A stretch of 64,000 bases of DNA from Flagellimonas flava (GTDB lineage Bacteria > Bacteroidota > Bacteroidia > Flavobacteriales > Flavobacteriaceae): the NCBI RefSeq assembly GCF_900129665.1, contig NZ_FQWL01000008.1:1-64000 (forward strand). The letters are read 5' to 3'. Made by a program: the position numbers and the translations under genes. The notes below the pieces were generated by a model. It saw only the letters and a list, made by a program, of their open reading frames with translations. It searched no databases and was not told the DNA's origin. Below are positions 8,795 to 16,768 of this stretch, piece by piece; the first letter of the stretch is position 1, and every line of letters starts with the position of its first letter.

Positions 8795-10993
8795 CTAAAT
8801 GTTGAGCCAATAGGTAAGCTTCAGATTAATGGACCTATTTCTGGGCATAAAGGTATTCACAAAATAATTGTCGTTGTACACCAAAAAGAGGTCTGAAAGA
8901 GGCGCGAACCTCCATTGTAGTCTAGAATTAAAACCTAAATTATCCCTTTGGTTGCTATATTGGACCAAGGTGGACCAGAAAATGGATTTGCTAAATGTGA
9001 TATCTATTCTGGGAGCAACCAGCCAAATATCGGCTGTGGCATGCGGGGACGGTAAGTCCAGGTGATCGTAATTAAGATCTAAAGATAGGTTGACCTTGGG
9101 CTGAATCCTTAGGTTTACATCCGCCTGAAGTGAAAACCGCGTGCCGTTAAAAAAGCCTCCATAAGAAGGCATGGCCCCGAAGAAGAAGGTTTTTCGCCTG
9201 TCCGATCTATACTCAACCGCCGTGGAGTAAAAATAATATCCCTGATTGGCTGGCAAGGGTACCGCATCATCTTTGCCAGTAGGTTCAAACTCATCGGTCA
9301 AATAAATGTAACGATGCACTATTTCTGCATTGATTTCGGATAGATTGTTGAACTCCGCTCCCCAGTTAAAGTTGATATTATAATCAGTATTCTGGTAATC
9401 TAAAGTTGGTCTCCAGGTATAAATTGAAAAAAGTCCAAACCCGTGTGAATTAATTTTACTGTCCTTGGGCCAAAAGTTGCGATTAAAATTCCCGGCAAGC
9501 TTAAAAATGTCCTTTCTTGGGATAAAACCTAAATCCGAATTGAATTCTTCATCCACGTAGACTGCATCCAAAAAGGCGCCGTAGTTTCTAGAATTATACT
9601 GTAAAAAAGCTCCAAGGGAATAGTTGCCTTCGGTGTCGTCGGGTTGAAATGATTTATGTCCATAGGCCTTACCTACCCAAGTATTGTCTTCGGTAGCAAG
9701 GTTGTAATCCAAACCTACGACCCGATTGTACTCCTCATCCTCATCTAAAAAATCGGGAGAATCAAAGGTTTGTCTATTGATGAAAAACATACCAATATTG
9801 GATCGCGAAAACACTTTCTGTTGAAGTGCCACCATCATATTGTTGTTAGACGCAATTTCATTGGCCTCATCTTCTTCGGTCTGAATACTCAAAAACCCTA
9901 GCCTAAGGTTTTGATTGAGCTTTCCGCTCAGTCTTACCCCACCAATAATTCTATTCTCTATGGTGTTGTCTTCTGTATCCGTGGCAATTCCAATTCTTCT
10001 TGAGAAGAAAGGATTGGCATCCCGCCGGCCACCAAAATTGGAAAATAGGTCGCTATTATCGATAAAAAACTGTCTTCGTTCGGGAAGAGAAACCTCAAAT
10101 CGGGTAAGGTTGGTAATAAAGTTGTCCACTTCTACTTGTGAAAAGTCAGGATTTAAGGTGATGTCCAGATTCATCCCATTTCCGATGGCGATTTTGGCAT
10201 CTCCGCCCACCTTAAAATCGTTGGTGGTTTCGTCGGTCTCAAAATCTTTCCCTGAAATACCATTAATGTAGGGGATGATTGCCAAAGGTGTTCTAGATTT
10301 ACCTAATGGCCTCTCAAAAACCATATCCCCCATAAAAGCCAGACCAAAAATCAGCTGGTTCTGGGGTATTTTTATCCAGGTGCTACGCTCATTGGCCTGC
10401 ATATCAAATCTATAGCTGTTGAACCGCCATTTGGTTTCACCTTCACGGAACTTAAATGATGTCAGTGGAATGGCAAGTTCTGAGATATAATAATCGTCAT
10501 GGATTTTAGATTCGCCTTTCCATTTTACATCCCAAGATGTGGTAAAACCACCAAGGTCGCCACCGCCGCCAGAAATCAAAGCTTCCCTTCGAACCCCCAG
10601 AGGTGTGATACCGAACAAAAAGGCATTGGTGCCATCATTGAAGGTGTCAAAAAGAAGACTGATGTTGTCGTTCCCACCTGCACGATAATCTCTTCTCAGC
10701 GAGGGTGTAATGTAATCCCTGCCTTTTGTGTCCTGTCTAATACCAATGTATAGGGTGGTATCATCAAACAACATCTTAATGTCCGTTTTTTGAGTGGCCA
10801 AAATGGAATCAGACGGAAAGTATTGCTGAAAATCATGAGCACTCTCAGCGGTCTGCCAAACAGATTCATTGAGTTCTCCATCAATGGAAATGGGCTCTGA
10901 AATATACTTAACGGTAAAACTTTTTAAGTCGATTTGGGACATCAACACTAAAGGGAACAGTGCTGTCGCCAGTACAAAACGAAGTTTCAACAT
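8795..10993 (-). CDS. DUF5916 outer-membrane protein with N-terminal CBM9-like domain
   Basis: 732 residues with a signal peptide (MLKLRFVLATALFPLVLMSQ). Residues 25-220 form a CBM9-like sugar-binding module (ISIDGELNESVWQ, FDDTTLYIGI). The rest is DUF5916, with the conserved FSQVEVDNFITNLTRFEVSLPE-type segment, FFIDNSDLFSNFGG and many amphipathic strands ending in an aromatic-rich terminus (LKLTYWLNI) as in outer-membrane barrels. Function in the cell is not established; a role in surface glycan handling is possible. Confidence 0.85.
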   Translation of the reverse strand: MLKLRFVLATALFPLVLMSQIDLKSFTVKYISEPISIDGELNESVWQTAESAHDFQQYFPSDSILATQKTDIKMLFDDTTLYIGIRQDTKGRDYITPSLRRDYRAGGNDNISLLFDTFNDGTNAFLFGITPLGVRREALISGGGGDLGGFTTSWDVKWKGESKIHDDYYISELAIPLTSFKFREGETKWRFNSYRFDMQANERSTWIKIPQNQLIFGLAFMGDMVFERPLGKSRTPLAIIPYINGISGKDFETDETTNDFKVGGDAKIAIGNGMNLDITLNPDFSQVEVDNFITNLTRFEVSLPERRQFFIDNSDLFSNFGGRRDANPFFSRRIGIATDTEDNTIENRIIGGVRLSGKLNQNLRLGFLSIQTEEDEANEIASNNNMMVALQQKVFSRSNIGMFFINRQTFDSPDFLDEDEEYNRVVGLDYNLATEDNTWVGKAYGHKSFQPDDTEGNYSLGAFLQYNSRNYGAFLDAVYVDEEFNSDLGFIPRKDIFKLAGNFNRNFWPKDSKINSHGFGLFSIYTWRPTLDYQNTDYNINFNWGAEFNNLSEINAEIVHRYIYLTDEFEPTGKDDAVPLPANQGYYFYSTAVEYRSDRRKTFFFGAMPSYGGFFNGTRFSLQADVNLRIQPKVNLSLDLNYDHLDLPSPHATADIWLVAPRIDITFSKSIFWSTLVQYSNQRDNLGFNSRLQWRFAPLSDLFLVYNDNYFVNTFMPRNRSINLKLTYWLNI

Positions 10994-11015
10994 AGGTTAA
11001 TTTGAGTTAGCTTGC

Positions 11016-11023
11016 CAAATTTA
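11016..11023 (-). promoter_or_regulatory. Candidate -7 box for the DUF5916/HAD operon
   Basis: On the minus strand TAAATTTG, a perfect TAnnTTTG match, lies 23 bases before the ATG at 10993. No good -33 element seen. Confidence 0.4.
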
Positions 11024-11125
11024 CGGGGAAGCTCCGTTAAAAAAATCCCAAAATATATGGATGACCTATTTCAATTGACGAATAAAATAAATTGAACGAT
11101 TTTTTAACCTTTAAACCGTAGTGTT

Positions 11126-11133
11126 TACATTTG
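11126..11133 (+). promoter_or_regulatory. Candidate -7 box for the S1/P1 nuclease gene
   Basis: TACATTTG (TAnnTTTG) lies 15 bases before the ATG at 11149. Its position argues against the upstream TTG at 11131, which would start inside the box. Confidence 0.42.
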
Positions 11134-11148
11134 GAAAAATCATCAATC

Positions 11149-11919
11149 ATGAAAAACCTCATCGTCCTGTTCTTACTTTTACCTGCACTTTGTTTAGGTA
11201 ATGCCATTTGGGGCAAAACCGGCCATAGGGTCACTGGACACATTGCTCAAAATCATTTAACCGGTAAAGCAAAACGTGCCATTAAGGAGCTTCTGGATGG
11301 TCATAGTTTGGCTTATGTCTCCACTTTTGCCGATGAAATAAAAGCAGATCGCGCTTATTCCAAATACTTTGCGTGGCATTTTGTGAACTATCCTTTGGGG
11401 ATGCGTTACGAAGATTCAGAAAAGAGCAAGTATGGCGATTTAATTACCGGAATAGAAACATGTGTACGCATTGTAAAAGACAAGAATTCCAAACGAGAGG
11501 ATCGGGTATTTTATCTAAAAATGTTGGTTCATTTGATCGGAGACCTTCATCAACCCATGCATGCCAGTAGGGCAGAGGATAAGGGGGGCAATGATATACA
11601 GGTACAATGGTTTGGAGAGGGATCTAATCTCCATCGTGTTTGGGACAAAAACTTGATTGAATCGTATGGTATGACGTATACCGAACTGGCAACAGAGCTA
11701 GATCAGGTCTCCCGAAAAGAACGCAAAAAGATTCAAGAAGGAACCATTTATGATTGGGTTGATGAATCCCACGTAATCTGCGCTAAACTTTATGATTCTG
11801 CCAAAGTGGGCGACAAACTGGCATACCGATACGGATACGATTATAACGATATATTGTTTCAGCAACTGCAGCGAGGAGGTTTACGCCTGGCAAAGGTGCT
11901 CAACGACCTGTTTGAATAA
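11149..11919 (+). CDS. S1/P1 family nuclease (secreted, zinc-dependent)
   Basis: 256 residues with signal peptide (MKNLIVLFLLLPALCLGNA). The mature protein begins WGKTGHR, where the N-terminal Trp and the first His bind the trinuclear Zn cluster as in P1 nuclease. Further ligands: FADEIKAD, AWHFVNY and GDLHQPMHA, and the later GSNLHRVWD. Cleaves single-stranded DNA/RNA or 3'-nucleotides outside the cytoplasm, probably for nucleotide or phosphate salvage. Single gene, ending 3 bases from the convergent alkB-like gene. Confidence 0.92.
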   Translation: MKNLIVLFLLLPALCLGNAIWGKTGHRVTGHIAQNHLTGKAKRAIKELLDGHSLAYVSTFADEIKADRAYSKYFAWHFVNYPLGMRYEDSEKSKYGDLITGIETCVRIVKDKNSKREDRVFYLKMLVHLIGDLHQPMHASRAEDKGGNDIQVQWFGEGSNLHRVWDKNLIESYGMTYTELATELDQVSRKERKKIQEGTIYDWVDESHVICAKLYDSAKVGDKLAYRYGYDYNDILFQQLQRGGLRLAKVLNDLFE

Positions 11920-11922
11920 GGT

Positions 11923-12519
11923 TTAGTGGATGACCCTAAAGGTCAGATTAATGCGCTCCCCAACTTTTTTGGCGGTTTTAGCAATTTGATGCTGCCAAAA
12001 GTGTTGAGTTTCCCCTTGCATTAACAACAAGCTCCCATGTTCCAATAATATCTTGTGCTTTTTGGCCTTGTCCGATTTATACCTAAGATGAAAGTAACGG
12101 GAAGCTCCAAAACTCACAGAGGCAATGATAGGGTTTTTGCCCAGCTCTTTTTCATCATCCGCATGCCAACCATTGCTGTCCTTGCCGTCTCGGTATAAAT
12201 TCAATAGGCAGGTGGTAAAGTCGGTTCCTGCCATTTCCTCCACTTTTCTTTTGATTTGCAATAGCTCTGGGGAAAATGTGTTGGGTGTCATGGTAATTCC
12301 GGAATAGGAATAACTTTTTCCGTTGTTGGCAAAGAGTGAAGTCAATCTCGGTTGATCATAGGTTTTACCAAAAACCTTGATTTGATCTAACTGCCAGGGT
12401 ACTTTTTCCTTTAGAACTTGAAAATACTGGTCAGCCTCTTCCATGGAAAAAAATAAGGGATAATAGATGACATTTCCCTGGGGAAGATCTAACACTAATT
12501 TTTCCTGAAACAAAGCCAC
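11923..12519 (-). CDS. AlkB-like Fe(II)/2-oxoglutarate-dependent dioxygenase
   Basis: 198 residues from a GTG at 12519. The 2OG/Fe(II) core is visible: GWHADDE (metal ligands His119 and Asp121), distal His177 in FWQHQIAK, and the oxoglutarate Arg in GERINLTFR. PRLTSLFA and SYSGI resemble the nucleotide-recognition lid of AlkB/ALKBH2-type enzymes, which remove alkyl lesions from DNA or RNA. It starts 1 base after the stop of an AraC regulator on the same strand, so the two form one operon. Confidence 0.88.
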   Translation of the reverse strand: MALFQEKLVLDLPQGNVIYYPLFFSMEEADQYFQVLKEKVPWQLDQIKVFGKTYDQPRLTSLFANNGKSYSYSGITMTPNTFSPELLQIKRKVEEMAGTDFTTCLLNLYRDGKDSNGWHADDEKELGKNPIIASVSFGASRYFHLRYKSDKAKKHKILLEHGSLLLMQGETQHFWQHQIAKTAKKVGERINLTFRVIH

Positions 12520-12520
12520 C

Positions 12521-13396
12521 TTATTTTAGTATTGCTTTCAACTGGTTTCTATATTCTGAGGGATTTTGGCCCGTAAATGCCTTGAATGATTTGTTGAAAT
12601 GCGAAAAGTTGTTGAAACCACTGTCATAGCAGACTTGGGTTATGCTCAGAGGTTGCTCGGCCAAAAGCTTTGATGCATGTACCAATCTGTATTCGTTTAC
12701 GAATTGGGTAAAGGTTTTATTGGTGATTTTCTTGAAATACCTACAAAAAGAAGGCACCGTCATGCTAACAAGGTCCGCAATTTGATCCAAGCTGATATCC
12801 TCCTTAAAATTCGCCTTTACATGATTGAAGACAATATTTATCCGATCATTATCCTTGACCTCGGTTTCCATGGAGAAGCCTTCTCCGTTAAGAACCTTGA
12901 TTTCTTCGGAGGTAGCGAGCTGGTTTAAAATATTAAGAATGGATAGCAAACGCTGGAAATCGGTTTGATACTCCAAAATTTCCATTTTCTCCCCAACCTT
13001 GACCTTGGTCTTTCCGGAAAAAGCGATGCCCCCCTTGGCTACCTCAAACAGTTTTTGGATGTTTTTCATCTCAGGTATGCTGAAAAAATCACTTCCCAAG
13101 AAGTCGGCCTTCATCTGTACAATGGTCTCGCTCTTGTTACCGGTGAGCTTATCCGTGAACCCACAATGGGGCAGATTGGAACCAATAAGGATGAGGTCGC
13201 CGTTCCTGAAATAGGATACATGACTTCCTATTTGCCTCTTCCCAGAACCTCCATTTATATAGACCAACTCCAACTCCGGGTGGTAATGCCACCCATTGTT
13301 CTTGTTTTTATGGTTCTCATTGAACTTTTGGTAGGTGAATGAGCCTCCAAAATTTGGGGCAATTGCCTCAAAAGCAGGCTTTTGTGTTGTTGCCAT
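12521..13396 (-). CDS. AraC family transcriptional regulator with cupin sensor domain
   Basis: 291 residues from the ATG at 13396; a TTG nine bases upstream is less likely. Residues 20-110 look like a cupin sensor (GWHYHPELELVYINGG, GDLILIGSNLPHC). The last 100 residues are a double AraC helix-turn-helix (ISLDQIADLVSMTVPSFCRY, SITQVCYDSGFNNFSHFNKS, ending in the TGQNPSEYR signature). Directly followed by the alkB-like gene. The upstream region holds palindromes that may be its operators. It is not an Ada-type methyltransferase: no Ada Cys domain is present. Confidence 0.9.
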   Translation of the reverse strand: MATTQKPAFEAIAPNFGGSFTYQKFNENHKNKNNGWHYHPELELVYINGGSGKRQIGSHVSYFRNGDLILIGSNLPHCGFTDKLTGNKSETIVQMKADFLGSDFFSIPEMKNIQKLFEVAKGGIAFSGKTKVKVGEKMEILEYQTDFQRLLSILNILNQLATSEEIKVLNGEGFSMETEVKDNDRINIVFNHVKANFKEDISLDQIADLVSMTVPSFCRYFKKITNKTFTQFVNEYRLVHASKLLAEQPLSITQVCYDSGFNNFSHFNKSFKAFTGQNPSEYRNQLKAILK

Positions 13397-13448
13397 TTCT
13401 TTCAATTTGCTTATGTAAAGTTATGGTGCTTTACCTAGAGTATCTATG

Positions 13449-13493
13449 CAAAATTACCAAAAATATATGCTATTTTACCTTTAAGGTAATTTT
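13449..13493. promoter_or_regulatory. Palindrome-rich candidate operator between the araC-alkB operon and the small secreted gene
   Basis: TTACCTTTAAGGTAA at 13475-13489 is a perfect 7-1-7 palindrome. AAAATTACC (13450-13458) and GGTAATTTT (13485-13493) are inverted copies of one 9-mer. On the minus strand two possible -7 boxes occur (TAATTTTG 13449-13456, TATTTTTG 13458-13465). Binding by the neighbouring AraC protein is inference. Confidence 0.45.
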
Positions 13494-13543
13494 AACATGA
13501 ATAGGAGGGTAATATTGCATATAAATTGGAAAACAGGGTGGTG

Positions 13544-13572
13544 TTGTGAGCTGGACAAGGGTGGTAGTTTTG
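13544..13572 (+). promoter_or_regulatory. Promoter of the small secreted protein gene
   Basis: TTG (13544-13546), 18-base spacer, TAGTTTTG (13565-13572): a good match to the Bacteroidota TTG/TAnnTTTG housekeeping promoter, 26 bases before the ATG at 13599. Confidence 0.6.
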
Positions 13573-13598
13573 CCTTGTAATCTTAAAAAAACGACGTT

Positions 13599-13949
13599 AT
13601 GAAATCAGTTTTAAATTATGTTACAGTAGCAGCATTCCTTTTGGGTACAATGGGATTTGCTAACGGACCTGCAAAGAGCGAGGTAGAGAAGAATTTGATC
13701 AGTGTTGAACTTGATCCAGTATTTGTTAAGAAGGGCGACAAGTTGTTTTTGAACCTTTTGAACCTTTCTCAGGATAAAGTAGTTGTTAAAGTGTACGACA
13801 GCCAAAACAGAGTGGTATATAGCGAGGCTATCAAGGGAGAAATGGTAGTTGAAAAGGCGTTCAACTTTGAAAAGGCCTTTGAAGATGAATATACCGTTGT
13901 TGTCGTTGATGAAAGTGGTACTTATAGAGAGACCATTGCGGTAAAATAA
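13599..13949 (+). CDS. Small secreted beta-sandwich-like protein, function unknown
   Basis: 116 residues. Signal peptide MKSVLNYVTVAAFLLGTMGFA; mature part about 95 residues and rich in beta-strand (KLFLNLLNLSQDKVVVKVYD, EYTVVVVDESGTY). The pattern resembles the small Ig-like fold of T9SS C-terminal sorting domains and of DUF3244-type proteins, but without a long cargo in front. It has a good promoter and its own terminator, so it is monocistronic; codon choice (many GTT and GTA) hints at high expression. Function not known. Confidence 0.75.
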   Translation: MKSVLNYVTVAAFLLGTMGFANGPAKSEVEKNLISVELDPVFVKKGDKLFLNLLNLSQDKVVVKVYDSQNRVVYSEAIKGEMVVEKAFNFEKAFEDEYTVVVVDESGTYRETIAVK

Positions 13950-13975
13950 GTTTGTTTAGTTAATTTCAGTTTGCT

Positions 13976-14003
13976 GGAGGCCCTGTTGGGGCCTCTTTTT
14001 TTT
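13976..14003 (+). terminator. Rho-independent terminator
   Basis: GAGGCCC / GGGCCTC stem with TGTT(G) loop followed by eight T, 27 bases after the small secreted protein gene. Confidence 0.85.
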
Positions 14004-14013
14004 GTGGAAGTTT

Positions 14014-14060
14014 TTGAAAAAGCCCTACCGGGAAAGATTTAGGCCATTGCACCCGGTAGG
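14014..14060 (-). terminator. Candidate minus-strand terminator after the Omp28-like gene
   Basis: CCTACCGGG (14024-14032) and CCCGGTAGG (14052-14060) form a perfect 9-bp stem; read on the minus strand it is followed by GGCTTTTTC. If used, the Omp28-like transcript would have a 3' UTR of about 450 bases that includes repeat copy A. Confidence 0.55.
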
Positions 14061-14170
14061 ACAAAAAAGAACACTAACTAATTACATCACTTAATCGTAA
14101 TATGGGATTGCAATGGTTCTGTTGCACTAAGGTCCAAATGTAGGTAAGGCGCTTACAACTTTTGCGGCCA

Positions 14171-14398
14171 AATGGACAGATACCCCTTTTGAATTGACGG
14201 ATGCCCGTTTTCAATTGACGGTTGATGGTTTTCAGTTGGTAGTGAACAATGAACAATTTATTGGATTCAAGATTCAAGAGCCAAGACCTTGAACTTGAAA
14301 CTTGAGTTTGAACCTGTGTTTGAGGGACCAGAGGCTAAGCATCAGAAGTCAGATTATAGAGTTTTTTGCCTAACACCAAACCACCTAATGCAGTTTGA
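14171..14398 (+). repeat. Long direct repeat, copy A (228 bp)
   Basis: Aligns over its full length with 15741-16064 (copy B) in the same orientation, with about nine mismatches and one 96-base gap, i.e. about 96% identity outside the gap. The 5' part shows a degenerate 21-base period (units starting AATTGACGG, AATTGACGG, AGTTGGTAG). The middle has TTCAAGATTCAAG facing CTTGAACTTGAA, which can form a hairpin. No coding capacity. Confidence 0.9.
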
Positions 14399-14513
14399 TC
14401 AAAAATTGAACTTGATCTTGAAACTTGAATTTGAACTTATATAGGAAAACCCCACCCAACCAAGGGCAGTTAGGCAGGGCAAAAGACAACTACTTATGCG
14501 AAACTAGATAGTC

Positions 14514-15671
14514 CTAATCGTAATCTTGAACAGCTAGGGTGCCATCTCCATTAATCGACAATTGTTGTGCATTCAGCGCATATTTTTGGTTTACGGGCTC
14601 TCCATTTTTAGCGACAAAAGCAATAATCTTCAGATTGTCCTTATTGTAGTTACTAAGATCACTGACCTTAAACATACGTTGAAACCTCCCTTGCTCGGCA
14701 ATCACATCATTCGGTATCTGTTGTCCTTCAAAAGGAGTCAAAGCCTCTCGGATTACATTGTTATGTTCATAATCGTTTATTAGATTTTTTTCATTATAAA
14801 ATGGATGTCCTTCAAAATCATCACCATATTCATAACTATAGTAATTGTATTGGGGCACAATCATCCCATTTTCCAATAACTGTACATGAAGAGCGACGCC
14901 CTCTTCGTTTGCGCTGAAACCAACCTCAACAAAGATTTCCAATTCGTCATTCTCATTGATTAATGCGCTTAAAGCAAGACCTGTGTTAATTACTTCGTCC
15001 AATTGCTCAACTACATTGTCTTCCCATTCCGAACGTGACATTGCATAATCTTGACTGGTAATTGATGCCCTACGGTTGACCAAGCCAGCTGGAAAACCTT
15101 TGACATCAAAAGAATCATCCATATATTCATAAAATAATTCATTTTCCAATCCTGGACTGCCCTGATAGATGTTGGAAACAATGATTTTATCATCGTAATT
15201 GTTGTTCATGACCTCAATGCGAATGGGAACATCTACACTCCAGCCGGTCCAGGTACCAACGAAAGTTTCCAATAGTATTTTTCTTGTATACTCTCCAGGA
15301 TTCTCTGTAAATTGTTTTGTAATGGAACCACTATAAGTACAACTACCATCATCCATGACAGCATCTTCGTTAAAGTTATCTGCTCTGGAATCGGTGCAAT
15401 TGTACAAGCAGGAACCATCGTCTTCCACTGCATCCGCATTGTAGTTTACGGAAAGGGGATCCATACACCCAGCAACTGGGGGGTATGAGCAGGAGTCATC
15501 ATTTTTAGTTGCATTTTCATTATAGTTGGTGGCATCAGGGTCAGTACAACCCAGTACCTCTGTAGTTTGATCCGGTTCCTTGGGCGAGTCGTCCTTGCTA
15601 CAGCTTTGTAATATGACTGGAAGGCATAACAAAGTGTAAATCACAATTTTTTTGATTTTAATGGTTTTCAT
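14514..15671 (-). CDS. Omp28-like lipoprotein with three DDGSC repeats and a degenerate thioredoxin-like motif
   Basis: 385 residues. Lipoprotein signal with lipobox LQSC (Cys24). Residues 42-111 are three Cys-bounded repeats of the C(T/M)DP-A-NYN-A-DDGSC type, known from Bacteroidota surface proteins. From residue 130 the protein resembles the Omp28 family: KILLETFVGTWTGWS aligns with the usual EEFTGTWCGWCP, but both active-site cysteines are replaced (Thr142, Ser145). The gene is flanked by near-identical direct repeats and is likely accessory. A surface-exposed binding role is inferred. Confidence 0.72.
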   Translation of the reverse strand: MKTIKIKKIVIYTLLCLPVILQSCSKDDSPKEPDQTTEVLGCTDPDATNYNENATKNDDSCSYPPVAGCMDPLSVNYNADAVEDDGSCLYNCTDSRADNFNEDAVMDDGSCTYSGSITKQFTENPGEYTRKILLETFVGTWTGWSVDVPIRIEVMNNNYDDKIIVSNIYQGSPGLENELFYEYMDDSFDVKGFPAGLVNRRASITSQDYAMSRSEWEDNVVEQLDEVINTGLALSALINENDELEIFVEVGFSANEEGVALHVQLLENGMIVPQYNYYSYEYGDDFEGHPFYNEKNLINDYEHNNVIREALTPFEGQQIPNDVIAEQGRFQRMFKVSDLSNYNKDNLKIIAFVAKNGEPVNQKYALNAQQLSINGDGTLAVQDYD

Positions 15672-16066
15672 AATAAAGCAAGATTTGTTACTAAAATATT
15701 TTGGGGAATGTAACCCTGCTTTTATCTGTAATTGGAAACCAATGGACAGATACCCCTTTTGAATTGATGGATGCCCGTTTTGAATTGACCGTTGACAATT
15801 TTCAGTTGGTAGTGAACAATGAACAATTCATTGGATTCAAGATTCAAGAGCCAAGACCTTGAACTTGAACTTGACATTTGAGCTTGTGCCTAGTAAGTTA
15901 TATTTTTGGTTACCTCAGACAGTGTATGGTTTTCCATTACCTGACCACAAAATGTTGAACTTGAAACTTGAGTTTGAACTTGTGTTTGAGGGACCAGAGG
16001 CTAAACATCAGAAGTCAGATTATAGAGTTTTTTGCCTAACACCAAACCACCTAATGCAGTTTGAGC
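15672..16066. other. 395-base non-coding stretch
   Basis: Holds the upstream region of the Omp28-like gene (minus strand; an imperfect -7-like TATTTTAG at about 40 bases) and repeat copy B, which ends 2 bases before the stop codon of the MOSC gene. An open frame at 15859-16164 runs through the repeat but shows no protein-like features. Confidence 0.7.
15741..16064 (+). repeat. Long direct repeat, copy B (324 bp)
   Basis: Same element as 14171-14398 plus 96 extra bases. The extra segment is bounded by two copies of TTGAACTTGA (15859-15868 and 15955-15964), exactly where copy A has one (14289-14298), so A can be derived from B by deletion between these 10-mers. Confidence 0.9.
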
Positions 16067-16702
16067 TTATTTCAAAAACCGTTTTAATTTGTCCCTTTTG
16101 CGCTCTGGTAAGGCATCATTTTCCAAGGCCAATTGCAATAACTTGGGATCCTTTTTCCGGGTAAAAAGTAATTTGTAGAACTCTTGTGTGGTTAATTTGT
16201 TAGTAGAGGGTTCAACAAGTTCAAGAGTATCACCGACTTTTACCTCGCCTACTTCCAAAACCTGCACATAGGTGCCCGGATGGCCATGATCAATAAATTC
16301 TTTAAGGATATTTTGATCATCAAACCGAATGCCCAACTTAAAACAGGGCTCCCTAGGCTGGGAAATTCGCACCAATGCACCACCCAAACGATACACATCG
16401 CCAATCACAAGTTTGGACTCGTCCAATCCCTCAACAGTAAGATTTTCTCCAAACATGCCCCAATCCCAGTCCAAATTGGGATATTTTGCTTTCCAATAGG
16501 GATATTGCTCCGCGGCGAATAAATAACAGGCTTTATGAACCCCACCATGAACCCTTCTATCGCTTATAGTGTCATTGGCCACACTTTCGGTTTCCAAAGT
16601 TATGGCTTGGTCCACGGGGTACTTAAAAATTCCTGTTGTGGTTTCTTGCCCGTTCCAGAAAATAGGGGTGGGTCTACCCAGATTGGTGGAGATAACTTTC
16701 AT
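16067..16702 (-). CDS. MOSC domain-containing protein (YiiM-like)
   Basis: 211 residues. The MOSC core covers about residues 30-165: DRRVHGGVHKACYLFAAEQY, GMFGENLTVEGL, and ISQPREPCFKLG with the conserved Cys proposed to hold sulfur or molybdenum cofactor. A 3-alpha C-terminal tail follows, as in YiiM-type proteins, which in E. coli reduce N-hydroxylated bases with molybdenum cofactor. Its stop lies 2 bases from repeat copy B. Function here inferred from family. Confidence 0.85.
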   Translation of the reverse strand: MKVISTNLGRPTPIFWNGQETTTGIFKYPVDQAITLETESVANDTISDRRVHGGVHKACYLFAAEQYPYWKAKYPNLDWDWGMFGENLTVEGLDESKLVIGDVYRLGGALVRISQPREPCFKLGIRFDDQNILKEFIDHGHPGTYVQVLEVGEVKVGDTLELVEPSTNKLTTQEFYKLLFTRKKDPKLLQLALENDALPERKRDKLKRFLK

Positions 16703-16713
16703 GTCTTGAAATT

Positions 16714-16739
16714 AAAAAAACCATCGGGATTAGCGATGG
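16714..16739 (-). terminator. Terminator after the DUF6249 gene
   Basis: CCATCG (16721-16726) pairs with CGATGG (16734-16739); on the minus strand the stem is followed by seven T. Confidence 0.75.
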
Positions 16740-16768
16740 CCTTTAACAGAAAGATGTGGTATTTTGTT

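Larger units (their letters stand above)
13950..14513. other. 564-base non-coding stretch
   Basis: Contains the terminator of the small secreted gene, a second hairpin that terminates minus-strand transcription (14014-14060), direct-repeat copy A (14171-14398) and a further run of TTGAACTTGA-like words to about 14436. No credible ORF. Confidence 0.7.

Noticed and set aside
14192..14254. CRISPR-like short tandem repeats
   Set aside because: Only three degenerate 21-base units without spacers and no cas genes nearby; they belong to a longer direct repeat.
15708..15730. TGTAACC upstream of the Omp28-like gene as a third ECF promoter
   Set aside because: It points to the plus strand, away from the gene, and no CGTC follows at 16 bases.
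15859..16164. 101-residue open frame across repeat copy B into the MOSC gene
   Set aside because: It runs through non-coding repeat sequence, ends antisense to the MOSC gene, has no protein-like features, and is not preserved in copy A because of the 96-base gap.
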